From NCBI GenBank assembly GCA_964640385.1, contig CAZXFL010000005.1, positions 52,613-116,612 of the forward strand: a stretch of DNA of 64,000 nucleotides. Reading direction: 5' to 3'. This DNA is from JBBDIK01 sp964640385 (GTDB lineage Bacteria; Actinomycetota; UBA4738; JBBDHU01). Positions 60,424 through 64,000 of the stretch are shown in pieces. The position numbers and the translations under genes are program-made. Under the pieces are notes generated by a model, which was not told the origin of the DNA, searched no databases, and worked only from the letters and a program-made list of their open reading frames with translations. Each line of letters opens with the position of its first letter. Positions within the stretch are counted from its first letter, which is position 1.

Positions 60424-60469
60424 TTGACATGGCTGGGGAAAGCCGTAGAGTGGGCTGAACGAGCGTTCA
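60424..60469 (+). promoter_or_regulatory. Promoter of the second tetR gene with operator
   Basis: TTGACA (60424-60429) and TAGAGT (60446-60451) are 16 bases apart. The palindrome TGAACGAGCGTTCA (60456-60469) lies at the expected start site, consistent with autorepression. Confidence 0.65.
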
Positions 60470-60501
60470 AGGAACGCGGTGCGTGGTGGAGGTGCCTGGG
60501 C

Positions 60502-61122
60502 ATGGCCAAGGGACGACCCGACCGGCGGACCGAGATCCTGGAGGCGGCCGCCCGGGTCATCACCGAACGTGGTCTGGCCGAAACCCGGATCGCGGACGTC
60601 GCCGCCGACGCGGCCGTCTCGCCCGGACTGGTCATCTACTACTTCGAGACAAAGGATCGGCTCCTCGCCGAGGCGCTGGCGCAGCTCAACGACCGCTCCT
60701 ACCTGCAGGTGTCCCGGGATCTCCGAGGCCTCACGTCTGCTCGCGAGCAGCTCGAACGACTCATCGACCTTTCGGTACCAGGGCTGCTGGGGGAAGAGGA
60801 AGACCGCCGCGAGGAATGGTCGCTCTGGGTGGAAGTGTGGGGGCGGGCGCTCCGCGACCCGGCGATGGCTCGGGAGCGCGAGGTCCTCGACCGCCGCTGG
60901 CGAGACTCCATCGCCACTGTCATCCGCGGCGGTCAAGGGTCGGGCGAGTTCCCATCGGGCGACGCCGACGACCAAGCCTTACGACTGGCCGGACTGATGG
61001 ACGGCCTCGCGATCCAGGTAGTCCTCAACGACACGGTCGTTACTCCGGACCGGATGAAACGGACCTGCATGGAAGTCGCGGCCCGCGAGATCGGCTTCGA
61101 ACACTCTCCCGCGATAGCCTGA
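60502..61122 (+). CDS. TetR family transcriptional regulator
   Basis: A 206-residue repressor with the helix-turn-helix EAAARVITERGLAETRIADVAADAAVSPGLVIYYFETKDRLL and a BetI-like ligand domain (EEDRREEWSLWVEVWGRALRDP). GGAGGTG precedes the ATG at 60502. It diverges from FAD copy B and probably represses it as well as itself, judging from the palindromes between them. The ligand is unknown; the adjacent polyamine transporter suggests an amine. It is moderately similar to the TetR at 46234 in the ligand domain. Confidence 0.9.
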   Translation: MAKGRPDRRTEILEAAARVITERGLAETRIADVAADAAVSPGLVIYYFETKDRLLAEALAQLNDRSYLQVSRDLRGLTSAREQLERLIDLSVPGLLGEEEDRREEWSLWVEVWGRALRDPAMAREREVLDRRWRDSIATVIRGGQGSGEFPSGDADDQALRLAGLMDGLAIQVVLNDTVVTPDRMKRTCMEVAAREIGFEHSPAIA

Positions 61123-61417
61123 CGGAAGGAACCGGAAAGACCCGCCTCCGTCAGCCGTCGTTCGTTCGCCTGTCAGGATGTCCCGGCGACGTTTCCCCAG
61201 TGAAGGGACGCCTTCTCCGAACGCCATCCGGCCGCGTTACCGAGGCTACCCGAGGCCGAGTAGGCCTACGATCGCCGACCGGGGGGCCACTCGACAGATC
61301 GTGGGTTGCGCGGCCGTTCAGGCTGTGATACTCAGACGCAGCCGGTGGTGCCCAACGCGCCGAGCAGCGGCCCTGGAGCAGGGTCCCTAAGGAACGTTCT
61401 CTACGAGGAGGGGCCAC
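61123..61417. other. Intergenic region upstream of the transporter operon
   Basis: About 295 bases between tetR and the potD-like gene. A weak candidate promoter is TTGCGC (61306-61311) with GATACT (61327-61332, extended by TGT). The palindrome GAACGTTC (61392-61399) lies just before the ribosome site GAGGAGGGG. No gene or RNA is seen. Confidence 0.4.
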
Positions 61418-62800
61418 ATGGCAGTGCACCCGCGCGAAGGCGGACGGAAGTACCCATTCGGTCTCGGAGACAACCGGATGAACCGGCGGGCCTTCTTGAG
61501 GACCACCGGACTCACCGCTGCGAGCATCCCGCTCGCGAGCGCGATCCTGGCGGCGTGCACGAAGAACACGGGAACCCAGGTCGGCGGCGCGGGGGGCGAG
61601 GTCCTCCAGAACCCGGCGCGGCCCGACAACCCGGTCACCCTTCCGACCGAGGGCAACCCCACGATCGCCGACGGCTTGAAGCCGGAAGCCGGCCCTCTCG
61701 AGCTCTACAACTGGGAGGAGTACATCAACCCGCGCATCATCAACATATTCGAGGAGCAGTACGGCGTGAAGGTGAACGTCAACACCTTCAACACCGAGCA
61801 GGAGTCGCTCGCGACCCTGACGACGGCCCCGGACATCAACTACGACGTGTTCTTCCCGACGACGAACATCCTGTCCAAGCTCGCGGTCACCAAGATCCTG
61901 ATGCCGCTGAACAAGACCTACTTCCCGAACCTCGCAAACGTGTGGCAGGTGTACCAGGGCACGGAAGCGGACACGCCGTTCTACGACGTCGGAGCCCAGT
62001 TCACGGTGCCCTACGTCGTCTACAGCACGGGCATCGCGTGGCGGATCGACCAGCCGCGCGGCTCGTCCATCAAGGGCCCGTCGCCGGACTCAGTGCCCAA
62101 CATGGAGAACCCGTACGAGATCCTGTGGGACCCGACCTACAAGGGGAAGACCCACATCCTGGACGACTACCGCGAAGCCATCGGCATGATCCTGCTGAAG
62201 AACGGGGTCTACGACGTGAACACCGATGACTCATCCACCAGGTCGCAGAACCTGGCGACGGCCCAGCAACAGCTCGTCGAGCTGGTGAACGCGGTCGACG
62301 TCAAAGCCGATATCAGTGACTACACGGACCTCCCGGACGGCGCCTCGTTGATCCACCAGGGTTGGTCCGGGGACTTCGTCTCGGCCCAGTACTACTTCCC
62401 GAAGTACCAGGAGAACAAGGACGTGATCCGCTACTGGGCGCCCGAGGAGAACATGATGATCGGGCAGGACTTCATGGCGGTGCTGAACACGGGGGACAAC
62501 CCGGTCCTCGCGCACCACTTCCTGAACTTCATGCTGGACTTCGACTCGAAGGACAACAGCGGCAACTCGATCGTGAACTTCCAATGGAACGGGTACACGC
62601 CACCGATGGCAGGGCTGAACAAGGACGACCTGATCAAGGGCGCGGGCCCGTGGCAGGCGGGTCGCGTCGTCCAGCCGAGCCTCGAAACCTGCATCCCGAC
62701 CGAAGAGGACTTCACCGTCGGTCACCAGCTCCTCGAGCTCACTCCGGAGGTCGACTCGCAGTGGAAGGACGTCTGGGAAACCTTCCAGACGACCGGGTAG
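61418..62800 (+). CDS. PotD-like polyamine ABC transporter substrate-binding lipoprotein (copy 2)
   Basis: A 460-residue binding protein. The Tat signal (MNRRAFLRTTGL, about residue 21) and lipobox (SAILAAC) follow a short N-terminal extension supported by GAGGAGG before the ATG at 61418. LELYNWEEYINPRIINIFEEQYGVKV, YDVFFPTTNILSKLA, YVVYSTGIAWR and LIHQGWSGDFVSAQY match spermidine/putrescine-binding proteins. It is the first gene of a PotD-PotB-PotC-type operon. Confidence 0.9.
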   Translation: MAVHPREGGRKYPFGLGDNRMNRRAFLRTTGLTAASIPLASAILAACTKNTGTQVGGAGGEVLQNPARPDNPVTLPTEGNPTIADGLKPEAGPLELYNWEEYINPRIINIFEEQYGVKVNVNTFNTEQESLATLTTAPDINYDVFFPTTNILSKLAVTKILMPLNKTYFPNLANVWQVYQGTEADTPFYDVGAQFTVPYVVYSTGIAWRIDQPRGSSIKGPSPDSVPNMENPYEILWDPTYKGKTHILDDYREAIGMILLKNGVYDVNTDDSSTRSQNLATAQQQLVELVNAVDVKADISDYTDLPDGASLIHQGWSGDFVSAQYYFPKYQENKDVIRYWAPEENMMIGQDFMAVLNTGDNPVLAHHFLNFMLDFDSKDNSGNSIVNFQWNGYTPPMAGLNKDDLIKGAGPWQAGRVVQPSLETCIPTEEDFTVGHQLLELTPEVDSQWKDVWETFQTTG

Positions 62801-62812
62801 ACTCTCTGCCTC

Positions 62813-63787
62813 GTGGATAGACCAGTAGGGCTTCTCGAAGAGACTGCGCCGTCGGGCGAGCCGGGCCAACGTCCCCCGCAGCGCAAGGAAGAGGGCGTCT
62901 GGTACCCGCGCTGGTACTGGCCTTCGTTCGCGGCTCCGGCCACGATCTGGATGGTCCTGCTCTTCATCCTGCCCTTCTACGTCATCCTGTCGGTGGCGAT
63001 GGGGACCGTCGATCCGGTCTTCCAGACGCCCATCCCGGTCTGGCAGCCCTGGTACTGGAGTTTCGACACCTTCAAGGAGGTCGTCGGCAAGATCTTCGGC
63101 ACCTTCGGCGAGCTGCCCCTCTACCAGCCGTCGTTCGTCCGCACCATCGCCTACGTCCTGATCGCCTCGGTCGTTTGTCTCGTGATCGCCTACCCGGTGG
63201 CGTACTACGTCGCCCGGTACGGCGGACGCCGCCGGACCATGTTCCTCGCTCTGCTCATTGCCCCGTTCTGGGTCAGCTATCTGATGCGGATGCTCGCCTG
63301 GACGAACCTACTGGGGGACAGCGGCTACGTGAATCGGATCCTGGGCCTCATCGGGTTCGGCAGCTACCAGTGGCTGGAGGGCAAGAGCGTCACGGTCGTC
63401 CTCGGCCTGATCTACGGGTACGTCCCGTACATGATCCTCCCGCTCTACGCCGGCCTGGACCGCATCAACCAGAGCATGATCGAAGCGTCGCGAGACCTCG
63501 GCGCGAGCCCCTCGAAGACGTTCTGGAAGGTGACGCTGCCGCTCTCCAAGCCCGCGATGTTGGCCGGGATCGTGATCGTCTCGCTCCCGATGTTCGGTGA
63601 CTATTACACGACCTACCTGCTGTCCTCCCGGGGTCGTACAGCGATGATCGGCACCCTGATCGACCAGAAGGTCTACACGTCGGGGGACGGACCTGCACAG
63701 GCGGCCGCGCTCGTGATGATCCTGATGGTGATGCTGATCCCGGCCATGCTCTACTACCTTCGCAGCTCGCGCGCCGAGGAGCTCTGA
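62813..63787 (+). CDS. PotB-like polyamine ABC transporter permease
   Basis: A 324-residue integral membrane protein with six predicted helices and the ABC-transporter EAA loop (MIEASRDLGASPSKTFWKVTLPLSKP, about 220-245). It would form the channel of a polyamine-type importer. The GTG start at 62813 lies 12 bases after the binding-protein stop. The N-terminal 30 residues are hydrophilic and variable. Confidence 0.9.
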   Translation: MDRPVGLLEETAPSGEPGQRPPQRKEEGVWYPRWYWPSFAAPATIWMVLLFILPFYVILSVAMGTVDPVFQTPIPVWQPWYWSFDTFKEVVGKIFGTFGELPLYQPSFVRTIAYVLIASVVCLVIAYPVAYYVARYGGRRRTMFLALLIAPFWVSYLMRMLAWTNLLGDSGYVNRILGLIGFGSYQWLEGKSVTVVLGLIYGYVPYMILPLYAGLDRINQSMIEASRDLGASPSKTFWKVTLPLSKPAMLAGIVIVSLPMFGDYYTTYLLSSRGRTAMIGTLIDQKVYTSGDGPAQAAALVMILMVMLIPAMLYYLRSSRAEEL

Positions 63788-63795
63788 AAGGCGCG

Positions 63796-64000
63796 GTGAA
63801 CGTCGCCGTGCGCTCAACCCGATCCGCCGTCGGCCTCCGCGCGCTCGGCTACGTCCTGCTGCTCCCACTCCCGGTCGCCGCGGTCGCCCTGTTCTTCTCT
63901 TCGGGTTCGGAGTTCTTCGGGTTCGGACAGGGGACTATCCTTCTGCCCGGCGTCATCGCCGCGGTCATCGCCGTCTTCGTGTTCCGCGCGGCTCGCAAGA
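63796..64000 (+). CDS. Membrane protein, start of next gene (partial)
   Basis: A frame opens with GTG nine bases after the permease stop and runs off the window. It encodes a basic N-terminus and two hydrophobic segments (LGYVLLLPLPVAAVALFF and LLPGVIAAVIAVFVF). Position predicts a PotC-type permease, but the visible sequence does not show the usual PotC N-terminus, so another membrane protein is equally possible. Confidence 0.55.
   Translation, partial: MNVAVRSTRSAVGLRALGYVLLLPLPVAAVALFFSSGSEFFGFGQGTILLPGVIAAVIAVFVFRAARK

Noticed and set aside
1..64000. CRISPR arrays, transposases, integrases, rRNA or tRNA genes
   Set aside because: I looked for direct-repeat arrays, DDE or recombinase motifs and tRNA-like ends on both strands and found none convincing.

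Overview
The window is very GC-rich chromosomal DNA, densely packed with genes on both strands. Its gene content points to an uncultured or poorly characterised actinobacterium. Supporting signs are clpS followed by a DUF2017 gene, a CtpE-like calcium P-type ATPase, Tat-dependent lipoproteins with twin-arginine N-termini, many ATGA/GTGA/TGATG gene overlaps, and several genes with a TAnnnT box 6-9 bases before the start codon, which suggests leaderless mRNAs. I see no tRNA, rRNA, CRISPR array, insertion sequence or prophage.

Positions 1-9,600 hold housekeeping and small accessory genes: clpS/DUF2017, a CtpE-like ATPase, a pentapeptide-repeat lipoprotein, a small island of less GC-rich DNA with an HNH endonuclease diverging from a candidate PD-(D/E)XK protein plus two unknown small genes, a secreted thermonuclease with an Excalibur motif, a ZIP metal transporter, a SnoaL-like protein and a VapBC toxin-antitoxin pair. 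Positions 9,600-20,200 are rich in cell-envelope functions: tandem GH25 lysozymes, an M15 peptidase, a fused homocysteine methyltransferase/MTHF reductase, secreted Ig-like and coiled-coil proteins, a polysaccharide deacetylase lipoprotein and a large orphan PAS/GAF histidine kinase. Positions 20,200-30,400 carry an LLM flavin oxidoreductase, a polyprenyl diphosphate synthase, an acyltransferase, a Tat-exported tyrosinase, a PBP4-type D,D-carboxypeptidase and a large Calx-beta/RTX-type secreted protein.

Positions 30,000-43,500 are the branched-chain amino acid region. On the minus strand, ilvB-ilvN-ilvC-leuA-leuB-cimA form one tightly coupled operon, with a nitrobindin-like gene joined to its end. 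It is preceded by a promoter, a 19-residue leader peptide containing Leu-Val-Leu-Ile, and a terminator hairpin, which together look like a transcription attenuator. ilvD-thrC follow as a second coupled pair. Between them lie a saccharopine-dehydrogenase-like gene and a broken SGNH hydrolase gene.

Positions 43,600-64,000 look like a catabolic region for polyamine-like or N-alkylated amines. It has a DAO-type FAD oxidase, a PLP-dependent dehydratase, a TetR repressor, a Rieske oxygenase, an Lrp/AsnC regulator, a cupredoxin lipoprotein, two PotD-like binding proteins, an acyl-CoA dehydrogenase, an ADP-forming acyl-CoA synthetase, two tandem CrtI/PYROXD2-like FAD oxidoreductases, a second TetR and the start of a PotDBC-type ABC transporter. 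Near-identical palindromes lie before the FAD oxidase and before its TetR; a second set of palindromes lies in the divergent TetR/FAD promoter region near 60,400. A protein joining a Clp N-domain to an MshEN (type II secretion ATPase N-terminal) domain is the most unusual architecture in the window.
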